Notes under the pieces: model-generated
Seen by the model: the letters and a program-made list of their open reading frames with translations, nothing else
Database searches by the model: none
Told to the model about the DNA's origin: nothing
DNA from: Sedimentisphaerales bacterium
GTDB lineage: Bacteria; Planctomycetota; Phycisphaerae; Sedimentisphaerales; SM23-30
Length of the DNA: 64,000 nt
NCBI GenBank assembly: GCA_028281535.1
Contig: JANQJS010000022.1
Location: 150,099 to 214,098 of the forward strand
Direction: 5' to 3'
Shown: positions 57,151 to 63,914 of the stretch, one piece after another
Position numbering within the stretch: the first letter of the stretch is position 1
How the letters are laid out: every line of letters begins with the position of its first letter
Program-made: the position numbers and the translations under genes

Positions 57151-57187
57151 GGGGTAATTAATGGGATCGGGTACCTTTAATTGCCCC
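57151..57187. repeat. AATTAAAGG-family inverted repeat
   Basis: Core AATTAATGG...TACCTTTAATT, with an outer GGGG/CCCC pair extending the stem. Lies 17 nt after the SGNH hydrolase stop codon. Confidence 0.75.
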
Positions 57188-57344
57188 CGTTTATTGCCCC
57201 ACACCCTTTAAAGCAATACATTTAGCCCCTTTAGGCTATTTCATTGCGATGTATAAGCCTAATGCTTGTTTTTTTATGGAATTTTCCGTATACTAGATAC
57301 GTCATATTTTTTAAATTTTATGATAATCTAAGGAGTGAAGGAAA

Positions 57345-58265
57345 ATGTTCAAACACGTATTGGCAATACTATCCCTGCTGTTATTCACACACCCTGCTAC
57401 GTCGGCTGTTACAATTGAAGATGGTGCAGTACATATCATCAACGACACAACTTACCAATCCGATCTGGTCATATTAGATCGAAACATTGCACACGATCCA
57501 GGCACACAAGTCGACTTAGTCACTGGCGGTGAAGTACAAAGCTTTTCTGCAGAAAATAATTCCACGCTCAATATTTTTTCTGGCTTAGTTACGACAACCA
57601 TCACACTCAAAGATAATGCTAACCTTGATATCAGTGGCGGCACAGTCAATTCACATGTCACAGGAACTCAGGATTCTCACCTGATCGTCAGCGGTGGAAC
57701 CCTGGACGGAAATATACAAGTCAACGATAACGCAACCATGGACATCAGTGGTGGCACCGTCAATCAATTCATAGCTTTTCACAACAGCAAAGCTCGACTA
57801 TCTGGCGGCACAGTGAACACCAGCCTGATTTCAAGAAATGATGCAACCACTTTGATAGAAGGTGGCTCACCCGGCACATTATTATTCACCGCAGAGAATG
57901 GCCGTATTTATGTAGAAGGCACAGGTTTCACCGTCACCGATCCAAATGGATTGAACCCGGTAAATGTCGTGGATGGCGATCACCTCAGCAATTTTGGCAC
58001 GTTCGTAGAGAATGGTGACTTCGACTATTTTGGTGGTTTTCTATCTGGGACACTGGATGACAGCACGATTATCAATATCGCATTTGAAATTCACAACTCC
58101 GGTGTAACGGCAGGCACATGTGATATTATCATCGGTCCCATTCCAAAATGCGGCGACGCCAACCACCCGATCCCAACATCAGACCTTAACGAAGATTGTA
58201 TCGTTAACATTCTTGACCTGGCCATCATGGCCGCAGAGTGGCTAACTGACAATAATCCTATATGA
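57345..58265 (+). CDS. Ser-Gly-Gly repeat beta-helix-like protein with dockerin-like tail
   Basis: 306 residues. Signal peptide (HVLAILSLLLFTHPATSA), repeats of about 20 residues with 'N..[ML]D[IV]SGGTV[ND]' (ANLDISGGTVNSHV, SHLIVSGGTLDGNI, ATMDISGGTVNQFI, ARLSGGTVNTSL), a closing domain (GTGFTVTDPNGLNPVNVVDG, GGFLSGTLDDSTIINI) and the tail DLNEDCIVNILDLAIMAAEW. The repeats and closing domain are homologous to the PEP-CTERM protein at 31754. Probable surface protein; function unknown. GGAG precedes the ATG. Confidence 0.83.
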   Translation: MFKHVLAILSLLLFTHPATSAVTIEDGAVHIINDTTYQSDLVILDRNIAHDPGTQVDLVTGGEVQSFSAENNSTLNIFSGLVTTTITLKDNANLDISGGTVNSHVTGTQDSHLIVSGGTLDGNIQVNDNATMDISGGTVNQFIAFHNSKARLSGGTVNTSLISRNDATTLIEGGSPGTLLFTAENGRIYVEGTGFTVTDPNGLNPVNVVDGDHLSNFGTFVENGDFDYFGGFLSGTLDDSTIINIAFEIHNSGVTAGTCDIIIGPIPKCGDANHPIPTSDLNEDCIVNILDLAIMAAEWLTDNNPI

Positions 58266-58274
58266 TTCAACATA

Positions 58275-58301
58275 AATTAAAGGGGTCAGGTACCTTTAAT
58301 T
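58275..58301. repeat. AATTAAAGG-family inverted repeat overlapping a gene end
   Basis: AATTAAAGG-9 nt-CCTTTAATT between two convergent genes. It supplies the last codons (IIKGT and stop) of the minus-strand gene ending at 58286. Confidence 0.82.
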
Positions 58302-59251
58302 ATCCCGACTCTCCTCCAAAATACAATTGCCCCAGACATAATAAGAATCATTGTTGTAGGTTCAGGAATATAGACCGCAATTCGTCTAGGCCCCCATTGA
58401 AAATCCTCAGCGATCATATTCAAACTACTATTATTAAGATCATACCTCACCAATTGATTATCCAAACTGGAAGGATACCCGCTATCAGCAACAAATAAGT
58501 CACCATTTTCAGTAAAAAATAGATCCGCCGGCCAACCAACACCTTCTAAAGTAGATACTGATTCCTGCTGACCAGTAATTAAATCAATTTTTAACAGGTC
58601 ATCCACTTGCTGCAAAAGAAACAATTCCCCCAAGGCGTTAAACTCTAAAGCCCAAGGAGACTCTATTTTGTCATCAACTGAAATAATGGAATGCTCACCA
58701 GTTACCGGATTTATTTTCACAATCCCCTCTGGAATGCCAGGCCAACCACCGTCGTCAATATAGGTGTAGATGTCACCATTAGGGGAAATGGCTGTATCTG
58801 ATGGCGCACGAATACCTTCTCCTGAATGAACAATCGACTGCTCTCCAGTCACAGGATTTACACGTACCACACGCCCATCCAGTTCACGATTAACAACAAT
58901 AAGCGATCCATCTGATTCAATCGATAGACCATGCGGATCAACAAGTAAGCCACCTGATGATATAACCGTTTTATTATCTAAAATAGGATCAAAACGACTG
59001 ATGGTTGGATCAACTTGTACAATTTGATTTCTATCCCGATCTACAACATAAATATCCCCCTGATCTGAAACCGCTAAACTAGACGTACTCTGAAAACCAT
59101 CAGCAATGATTTCTTTATCACCTGTAATGCGATCGATATGATATAGGTGAATCTGACCAGTAGCCAATAAATCGCCTGGCTCCATCGTGACTGCAAAAGT
59201 GACCGAACAACACAAAACAACTAAAATGAGTGACAAAATATATTTGACCAT
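58286..59251 (-). CDS. NHL/SMP-30-like propeller protein with PEP-CTERM tail
   Basis: 321 residues. Signal peptide (ILSLILVVLCCSVTFA), then a six-bladed-propeller pattern: SLAVSDQGDIYVVDRDRNQIVQVD, LLVDPHGLSIESDGSLIVVNR, IRAPSDTAISPNGDIYTYIDD, GWPADLFFTENGDLFVADSGY. Ends YIPEPTTMILIMSGAIVFW and WRR, a PEP-CTERM module whose basic end is followed by codons from an inverted repeat. Exported; binding partner unknown. A GAGAGAG tract before the ATG may serve as ribosome site. Confidence 0.85.
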   Translation of the reverse strand: MVKYILSLILVVLCCSVTFAVTMEPGDLLATGQIHLYHIDRITGDKEIIADGFQSTSSLAVSDQGDIYVVDRDRNQIVQVDPTISRFDPILDNKTVISSGGLLVDPHGLSIESDGSLIVVNRELDGRVVRVNPVTGEQSIVHSGEGIRAPSDTAISPNGDIYTYIDDGGWPGIPEGIVKINPVTGEHSIISVDDKIESPWALEFNALGELFLLQQVDDLLKIDLITGQQESVSTLEGVGWPADLFFTENGDLFVADSGYPSSLDNQLVRYDLNNSSLNMIAEDFQWGPRRIAVYIPEPTTMILIMSGAIVFWRRVGIIKGT

Positions 59252-59346
59252 AAAATCTCTCTCTAAGGGGATATATCTCTAAAAAAGCCTATCGGCCAAA
59301 TAGCCAATTTCCTATAAATTTCACTAGCAAAATATTTCTACCTTTC

Positions 59347-59390
59347 TTTCGGAGAATTAAAGGGAGTCAGACACCTTAAATTCTCCGAAA
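59347..59390. repeat. AATTAAAGG-family inverted repeat, longest stem
   Basis: TTTCGGAGAATT pairs with AATTCTCCGAAA over 12 perfect pairs around an AAAGG/CCTTA inner part; lies between divergent genes, so it is not simply a terminator. Confidence 0.82.
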
Positions 59391-59542
59391 AATAGATTAA
59401 GACGGTTAGCACAATTATTTACAAACGCCACATAAAGCTTGATTTTTATCGCCTATTCACCTACACTATATATCGTAGGTAACGAGAACGAGAGAGAAAA
59501 TGGGATCCACCTAAACACAGGAGAGAGAAGGCTTAATCTACA

Positions 59543-60331
59543 ATGAATAGAAAATATTTAATCCTATCATTCGTTTTAACAACCCTGATTTTTTGGTCAG
59601 AAAATCCCAGGCATTGCCAGGCAAACTTAAGTTATTCCTCATTTGATCGTACTGAATCTGCAATAGAAATTTCAACAGATAATGAGATCGCTAATGACGG
59701 CCCTGTCGTTTTTACCGGACAAGCCATTCAGAATATAAACGAAAAACTGAATCCCCTCCTTGGAGATCCATTATTCATTGATAGTTACTTTGAGGGTGAA
59801 CTGAAAACAATAGCAAGCTTTAATAACACTGGTTTTAATTTATTTGCTAACTCTTCAGTTGAATATGTCGACTATGAAATTCTTGGCGGTTATTCTGATC
59901 TGAACCCTGACAGCAACAGTGAAAGCATCATTAGTTTTTCGTTCACAACCCACGAAACATTGAATTACAATCTAACCGCCTCAATACTACACGATGGCAT
60001 CAATACCAGCGGTCTGATTTCAATCATCGAAGATGGAGGCTCAAATCAAACCATTATTAATCTGAATCATTTCACCAGCAGGATTGATTCTGGCACACTA
60101 AACCCAGGTACCTATGATGTTACATTTCAAATCATAGGATCAACTCCAGACAATCTTGAGTTTGATGAAGGAGCCTGGTCCTGGAGTGCCAGTTCTCATG
60201 CGAGTGCTAATGTATCATTCAAAACAACAACGATACCAGAACCAGCAAGTTTGTCTTTACTTGCATTAGGCGGCTTAGCAGCCTTGCGAAGAAAAAGAAC
60301 AAAAAAAACAATTAAAGGTATCTGTATTTAG
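59543..60331 (+). CDS. PEP-CTERM sorting-domain protein
   Basis: 262 residues. Signal peptide (LILSFVLTTLIFWSENPRHCQA), a beta-rich domain (LSYSSFDRTESAIEIS, SISFSFTTHETLNYNLTAS, LNPGTYDVTFQIIGSTPDNL) and a classic tail IPEPASLSLLALGGLAALRR followed by basic residues. The final residues (TIKGICI) are encoded by half of an AATTAAAGG element. Two purine-rich tracts (59490-59496, 59521-59530) and an ACCTAC/GTAGGT inverted repeat near 59460-59480 precede it. Function unknown. Confidence 0.85.
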   Translation: MNRKYLILSFVLTTLIFWSENPRHCQANLSYSSFDRTESAIEISTDNEIANDGPVVFTGQAIQNINEKLNPLLGDPLFIDSYFEGELKTIASFNNTGFNLFANSSVEYVDYEILGGYSDLNPDSNSESIISFSFTTHETLNYNLTASILHDGINTSGLISIIEDGGSNQTIINLNHFTSRIDSGTLNPGTYDVTFQIIGSTPDNLEFDEGAWSWSASSHASANVSFKTTTIPEPASLSLLALGGLAALRRKRTKKTIKGICI

Positions 60332-60364
60332 CCTCTATTTTTAATTTAGTTTCTTCTAATTGAA

Positions 60365-60862
60365 TCACCGGTGATCATAACTTAAAACGCGTGCCACTTT
60401 CCATTCGCTGTTATTTAGTAGCCATACATGCGTAAATTTTGCCACGGAACCCAACTCTTCTTTTTCGCCTTTTTCTTTAATATAAAAACGATGCTTACCC
60501 GTTTGTATCGCTCCATAAAGCTCCCCATCATTTTCCAATGGAAACACCTCAAGACTGCCATCAACGAGTTCTCTACGCGTCGTTTTATCTGACTGGCAAA
60601 TCCCTGTTTTGAGTTGGGACACAAATGCTTCTTTGGATTTTGTAATACCTGAGATATCATGGTAAAATTCAAAATCTTCATGTATCATTTGATCGACTTG
60701 AGCAACATCACAGGAAAATGCCGCCTCAAATAGTTGTTGATCTTTTTCTTTCAAGGTTTTATACAACTGGGATGAGGAATTAACTTGCGAAATGAGCGTA
60801 CTTGACACCCCTAATATCCCTACAAATACCACGACAATGAGCATTATCCTCTTTTTTGTCAT
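60365..60862 (-). CDS. Exported DUF4440/SnoaL-like protein (NTF2 fold)
   Basis: 165 residues. One N-terminal hydrophobic segment (IMLIVVVFVGILGVSSTLI), signal peptide or anchor, then an NTF2-like domain: LKEKDQQLFEAAFSCDVAQVDQMIHEDFEFYHD, KEAFVSQLKTGIC, VAKFTHVWLLNNSEWKVARVLSYDH, the DUF4440 pattern. No enzymatic residues can be assigned. AAGGAGG precedes the ATG. Confidence 0.83.
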   Translation of the reverse strand: MTKKRIMLIVVVFVGILGVSSTLISQVNSSSQLYKTLKEKDQQLFEAAFSCDVAQVDQMIHEDFEFYHDISGITKSKEAFVSQLKTGICQSDKTTRRELVDGSLEVFPLENDGELYGAIQTGKHRFYIKEKGEKEELGSVAKFTHVWLLNNSEWKVARVLSYDHR

Positions 60863-60991
60863 ATTGAGCCTCCTTAAAGCTACGAATCAAAATGATGTTA
60901 TATACAATTTTAAACGCTATGCTCATTAGTCGAACTTATATTGATTCTATTACATAGAAATATAAATATTTTTTATCACAGAACCAAAATA

Positions 60992-61044
60992 GTTTAAACA
61001 GGCGAACGCCTGTCGCGGTGTACTTAATCTATACGAACGTATAG
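60992..61044 (-). repeat. Dispersed structured repeat, short copy E
   Basis: On the minus strand: hairpin 1 variant CTATACGTTCGTATAG (61029-61044), ATTAAGTACACCGCGA, then CAGGCGTTCGCCTG (60999-61012) and TTTAAACT. It is a shortened copy joining the left end of the element to an inner palindrome. Confidence 0.72.
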
Positions 61045-61048
61045 TTTT

Positions 61049-61075
61049 AATTAAAGGGGTCAGGTACCTTTAATT
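61049..61075. repeat. AATTAAAGG-family inverted repeat
   Basis: AATTAAAGG-9 nt-CCTTTAATT, identical in its arms to the copy at 58275, four bases from repeat copy E and 14 nt beyond the stop of the serine hydrolase gene. Confidence 0.82.
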
Positions 61076-61088
61076 CCTCCAGATTCTT

Positions 61089-62096
61089 TTATGGAAGATG
61101 ATTCCTAATGACTTCTCTGACGACCTGTTCTCCCCCAGATACATTACTCATAACGGTGATGGTAATTTTTTGTTGCGGCAGGTATGATGACACAAATCCG
61201 ACACCGGCGTCCACACCAACAATGTAAAAGATCGAATCATCACACCGCTTGTAGACACCACATCCATACCCATTCTTTTCATTAAACCGGTGCTGTGTCT
61301 CCAAAAACGTTTTTGTTAGCCCAGGAGATAAAATATCAAAACGAAATAGGCCATTCCAAAAATTCTCCAAATCTTCACAGGTCGTATACAACCCTCCGTC
61401 ACCACCGCCACGTATGGGCAGATTATAAATGTTTGTTTCTGTCGAGTTTTTTTTATACCCAAGGGCTGTATTGTGAGGCAAATCGTTAAAGGCAAAAAAA
61501 CCACTTCTGCTCATTTTGCAGGGACCAAGGACTTGCTGTTTCATGAAATCAACATATTTCATTTTCGCTATTTTTTCGATCACGATCCCCAAAAAGACAT
61601 AGCCTCCGTTTGAATAAGAAAATCTTTCGCCATGATTGAATTTCTTCTTTTCACATTCAAATAAAGGAAAATAATCCGTCGGGCATTCTAGTTTGTTCCA
61701 GGGAATGTTCACATAGAAATTATCGAAGTCTTCAACGACCTCTTCATCTAAGTAGTCAAAAATGCCAGAAGTATGAGTGAGTAGTTCTTCAATCGTTGCA
61801 TCTGAATCCATAAATCCACAATAGCTTTTATCTATGTCGGCGACTTTTGTGTCAAAAGAAAGAGCACCTTTTTCAATGAGTTTACCAATGCCTAGAGCGG
61901 TGAAAAGCTTTGTCCCCGAGGCAATGCCAAAACGCGTTTGTGAATTGTTTGGTAACTTTTCTGCGACATTGCGATAACCCAACGCCTCGGTAAGGCCATC
62001 AAAGCCCGGACCATTCAAAGAAACAACACCACTAAACTCTGTTTTTCGCATGGTGGCTTTTAAGTCTTCCATCAAATCCTTAATCCATGCATCCAT
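61089..62096 (-). CDS. Serine hydrolase, beta-lactamase class C-like family
   Basis: 335 residues, no signal peptide, so apparently cytosolic. Catalytic motifs: SGTK (Ser60-Lys63, the SxxK), YSN (Tyr161-Asn163) within GERFSYSNGGYVFLG, and a late His/Lys-Gly-type region. LLTHTSGIFDY is the usual post-SxxK signature. Members are esterases, D-amino-acid peptidases or amidases rather than antibiotic-resistance enzymes. AAGGAGG is before the ATG. Confidence 0.88.
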   Translation of the reverse strand: MDAWIKDLMEDLKATMRKTEFSGVVSLNGPGFDGLTEALGYRNVAEKLPNNSQTRFGIASGTKLFTALGIGKLIEKGALSFDTKVADIDKSYCGFMDSDATIEELLTHTSGIFDYLDEEVVEDFDNFYVNIPWNKLECPTDYFPLFECEKKKFNHGERFSYSNGGYVFLGIVIEKIAKMKYVDFMKQQVLGPCKMSRSGFFAFNDLPHNTALGYKKNSTETNIYNLPIRGGGDGGLYTTCEDLENFWNGLFRFDILSPGLTKTFLETQHRFNEKNGYGCGVYKRCDDSIFYIVGVDAGVGFVSSYLPQQKITITVMSNVSGGEQVVREVIRNHLP

Positions 62097-62124
62097 CCTT
62101 ATTACCTCCTTAATTAACTTTGGA

Positions 62125-62168
62125 AATTAAAGGGGTCATGGAAATTAAAGGGTCAGGTACCTTTAATT
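62125..62168. repeat. AATTAAAGG-family inverted repeat with extra half copy
   Basis: A complete hairpin AATTAAAGG-8 nt-CCTTTAATT (62143-62168) is preceded by a half copy (62125-62136), consistent with slippage or nested insertion. Confidence 0.8.
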
Positions 62169-62183
62169 ACTCCCAAAGACCAT

Positions 62184-62221
62184 AAAAAAAGGCTGCAGGA
62201 AATGATAATCCTACAGCCTTT
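62184..62221 (-). terminator. Rho-independent terminator of the RRM gene
   Basis: On the minus strand AAAGGCTG-x-AGGA pairs with TCCT-x-CAGCCTTT (one mismatch, 8-nt loop), followed directly by seven T. Confidence 0.88.
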
Positions 62222-62244
62222 GTCTTTAACAAATAAACGAGTGA

Positions 62245-62574
62245 TTAATAACGACCACGGCCACCACCGCCGCCGCCACGACCACCACCGAAACCACCTC
62301 GGCCTCCGCCGCCGCCGCCGCGATTGGTTTGTGGTTTGGCTTCATTGACATTCAGTGCGCGGCCATCGATCTCTTTACCATTGAGAGCTTCGGTTGCTGC
62401 GTCTGCTTCTTCATCGCTGCCCATCTCAACAAAAGCAAAGCCTTTGCTACGGCCGGTGTCACGATCGGTAATAATTTTTGCACTTTGAACAGACCCATGT
62501 GAACCAAACAAGGTTTCCAGATCTGCTTCCGTTGTACCAAAACTCAAATTTCCTACATACAATTTATTGCCCAT
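62245..62574 (-). CDS. Glycine-rich RNA-binding protein (RRM)
   Basis: 109 residues. One RRM: RNP2 KLYVGNLSF (residues 3-11) and RNP1 KGFAFVEM (about 43-50), then a Gly/Arg-rich tail (GGGRGGFGGGRGGGGGGRGRY). This architecture matches cyanobacterial Rbp and related bacterial proteins, often cold-induced RNA chaperones. ATG 62574 has AGGAG 7 nt upstream and begins the RRM exactly; the longer open frame to 62658 is not needed. Monocistronic, with a terminator at 62184. Confidence 0.94.
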   Translation of the reverse strand: MGNKLYVGNLSFGTTEADLETLFGSHGSVQSAKIITDRDTGRSKGFAFVEMGSDEEADAATEALNGKEIDGRALNVNEAKPQTNRGGGGGGRGGFGGGRGGGGGGRGRY

Positions 62575-62844
62575 AACATATCTCCTGTTATTCGGCTTGC
62601 CAACCCCTTTGCTTATCAATTTCCGGGGCAAAAGAAACGGGCCAATCATTCGACCCAATACATCATGGATAGTTGAAAGAGAAAATTTGAGGGAAACAGA
62701 AAGAACTGTTCAAACGAAATTTGCCGCAATCAGCGAACCAATGGACCCCTTATAGCAGGTTCTCACGATTCTGTCCAGACAAATAAAAAACCGCCATTAA
62801 ACGACGTAAGGCCCAATAAACGCTCTCATTGCTTGATACCTCCC

Positions 62845-62899
62845 TGGCAAGACATGATCGCGTGGCAGCCTCAACTCGCCGCAGGCGTGTTTTAAAAGC
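62845..62899 (+). repeat. Dispersed structured repeat, right-end copy D0
   Basis: GTGGCAGCCTCAA followed by hairpin 3 variant AACTCGCC-gca-GGCGTGTT (62873-62891, 7 of 8 pairs) and TTTAAAAGC. Only the right half of the element is recognisable. Confidence 0.65.
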
Positions 62900-62958
62900 T
62901 TGGTTGCCCCACTCAGAGCACAATGTAATGGGGAGTTTCTGTCCCAACACCAACCAAG

Positions 62959-63040
62959 CATGCGTTCGCATGAGTATCTCGCCGCGATCATGTTACGGAA
63001 ACCCGTTCTCGTTGATCACTACCTTAAAACGAGACATCAA
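62959..63040 (+). repeat. Dispersed structured repeat, left-end copy D1
   Basis: Hairpin 1 variant CATGCGTTCGCATG (62959-62972), core CGCCGCGATCATGTTACGG, hairpin 2 variant CTCGTT/AACGAG (63008-63013, 63028-63033), then GAGAC. The right half is missing. Confidence 0.72.
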
Positions 63041-63165
63041 GCACTACAGACGAACCTCTCCGTATTTATCTGATTGGCATCACCTCCTTTCTGATTGCTT
63101 GCATTTGTGTTCTTGAATTCTACCGGACCTTCTTCGTTAACTGTTGCGGCCTTTTCACACACACA

Positions 63166-63320
63166 CAGGCGTTCGCCTGACTAAGTACGCCGCGACCATT
63201 GTTACAGGTACACGGCTCCGTTGTCGCCTCGCTTATGGGCGAGACTTCCAAGTTTAATTCCTAAAGTCGGGTGGCAGCCTCAGTTCACCAAAGGTGAAAT
63301 GGGGATGGTGTATTTAAAAC
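63166..63320 (+). repeat. Dispersed structured repeat, full copy B
   Basis: Hairpin 1 CAGGCGTTCGCCTG (63166-63179), core TAAGTACGCCGCGACCATTG, hairpin 2 CTCGC-6 nt-GCGAG (63228-63243), GAGAC, GTGGCAGCCTC, hairpin 3 TTCACC-aaa-GGTGAA (63284-63298), end block GGGATGGTGTATTTAAAAC. Co-linear with copy A over its whole length. Confidence 0.85.
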
Positions 63321-63326
63321 CTTTCT

Positions 63327-63439
63327 AACCACAGATTTCACAGATTAGCGCAGATTGAATTAAAACCATTTATATTTTGTTATTTAAAACTAAAACATTA
63401 TGCCTTTAAAATCTGTGTTCATCTGCGCAATCTGTGGTT
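63327..63439. repeat. Inverted-repeat element with AACCACAGATT ends
   Basis: Left arm 63327-63356 and right arm 63410-63439 are inverted copies, 30 nt each with about six mismatches, both ending in AACCACAGATT. Similar ACCACAGATT...AATCTGTGGT elements are widespread in intergenic DNA of environmental bacteria (from memory). No coding capacity. Confidence 0.75.
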
Positions 63440-63514
63440 AAACCTCTTTTCATATCTCGCTAACAATGTAGCGCCCAACGGAAGCGGGTTCACAACAGAA
63501 CCCAAGAACCTAAA

Positions 63515-63528
63515 CAGGCGAACGCCTG
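63515..63528. repeat. Isolated CAGGCG palindrome
   Basis: CAGGCGAACGCCTG preceded by TTTA-like AACCTAAA, the hairpin 1 palindrome of the dispersed repeat without its core. Confidence 0.6.
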
Positions 63529-63590
63529 GGCGCGGAATCTCTATTGAATGGAATCCTTTTGGTATGAATAGAACACAGATTAAGTTGTTT

Positions 63591-63658
63591 GTCATTCCCG
63601 CGAAGGCGGGAATCCATGTATTTAAAACCCTGGATCCCCGATCAAGTCGGGGATGACA
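63591..63658. repeat. Double-hairpin element with GTCATTCCCGC ends
   Basis: Two back-to-back hairpins, ATTCCCGC-gaag-GCGGGAAT (63593-63612) and ATCCCCGA-5 nt-TCGGGGAT (63634-63654), bounded by inverted GTCAT/ATGAC ends. The ATTCCC-8 nt-GGGAAT unit has the same form as neisserial dRS3 repeats; likeness only. Confidence 0.75.
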
Positions 63659-63741
63659 ATAATACGTTATCCGCGTTAATCAAAAACATCCGCGTCACTT
63701 GTCCCGCCATAGTTTTAACGACGGCGGATCCGCGTTCTATC

Positions 63742-63760
63742 AATTTTGCTGCGCAAAATT
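63742..63760. repeat. Perfect inverted repeat
   Basis: AATTTTGC-TGC-GCAAAATT; its right end continues into an AATTAAAGG half site. Confidence 0.65.
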
Positions 63761-63782
63761 AAAGGACACCACTACCTCATGC

Positions 63783-63914
63783 TCACTCTAGGCCCGCAAA
63801 AGCCCGTCAAGAAACATGAAAGCAATGGTGCCCTTTATCGATCGCAATGGGACATGATAAAGGCGCACCAAGCCCGCCTACGCTTCTTGACTTCTATTTT
63901 GCGGTTTAGAGTGA
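63783..63914. repeat. Long imperfect fold-back element
   Basis: Outer arms 63783-63813 and 63884-63914 are inverted (matching TCACTCTA, CCGCAAAA, GTCAAGAA); an inner stem pairs GGTGCCCTTTATC (63827-63839) with GATAAAGGCGCACC (63856-63869) with a one-base bulge. The whole 132 nt can fold into one long hairpin. An open frame runs through it but has no recognisable protein. Confidence 0.65.

Noticed and set aside
62750..63116. Short open frames on both strands in the repeat island
   Set aside because: They run through copies of the structured repeat and its palindromes; coding is unlikely.
63441..63530. Possible integron attC site (CGCTAACA... and GCCCAAC with nearby inverted repeats)
   Set aside because: The required GTTRRRY core with matching RYYYAAC partner at proper spacing is not present, and no cassette-like genes or integrase are seen.
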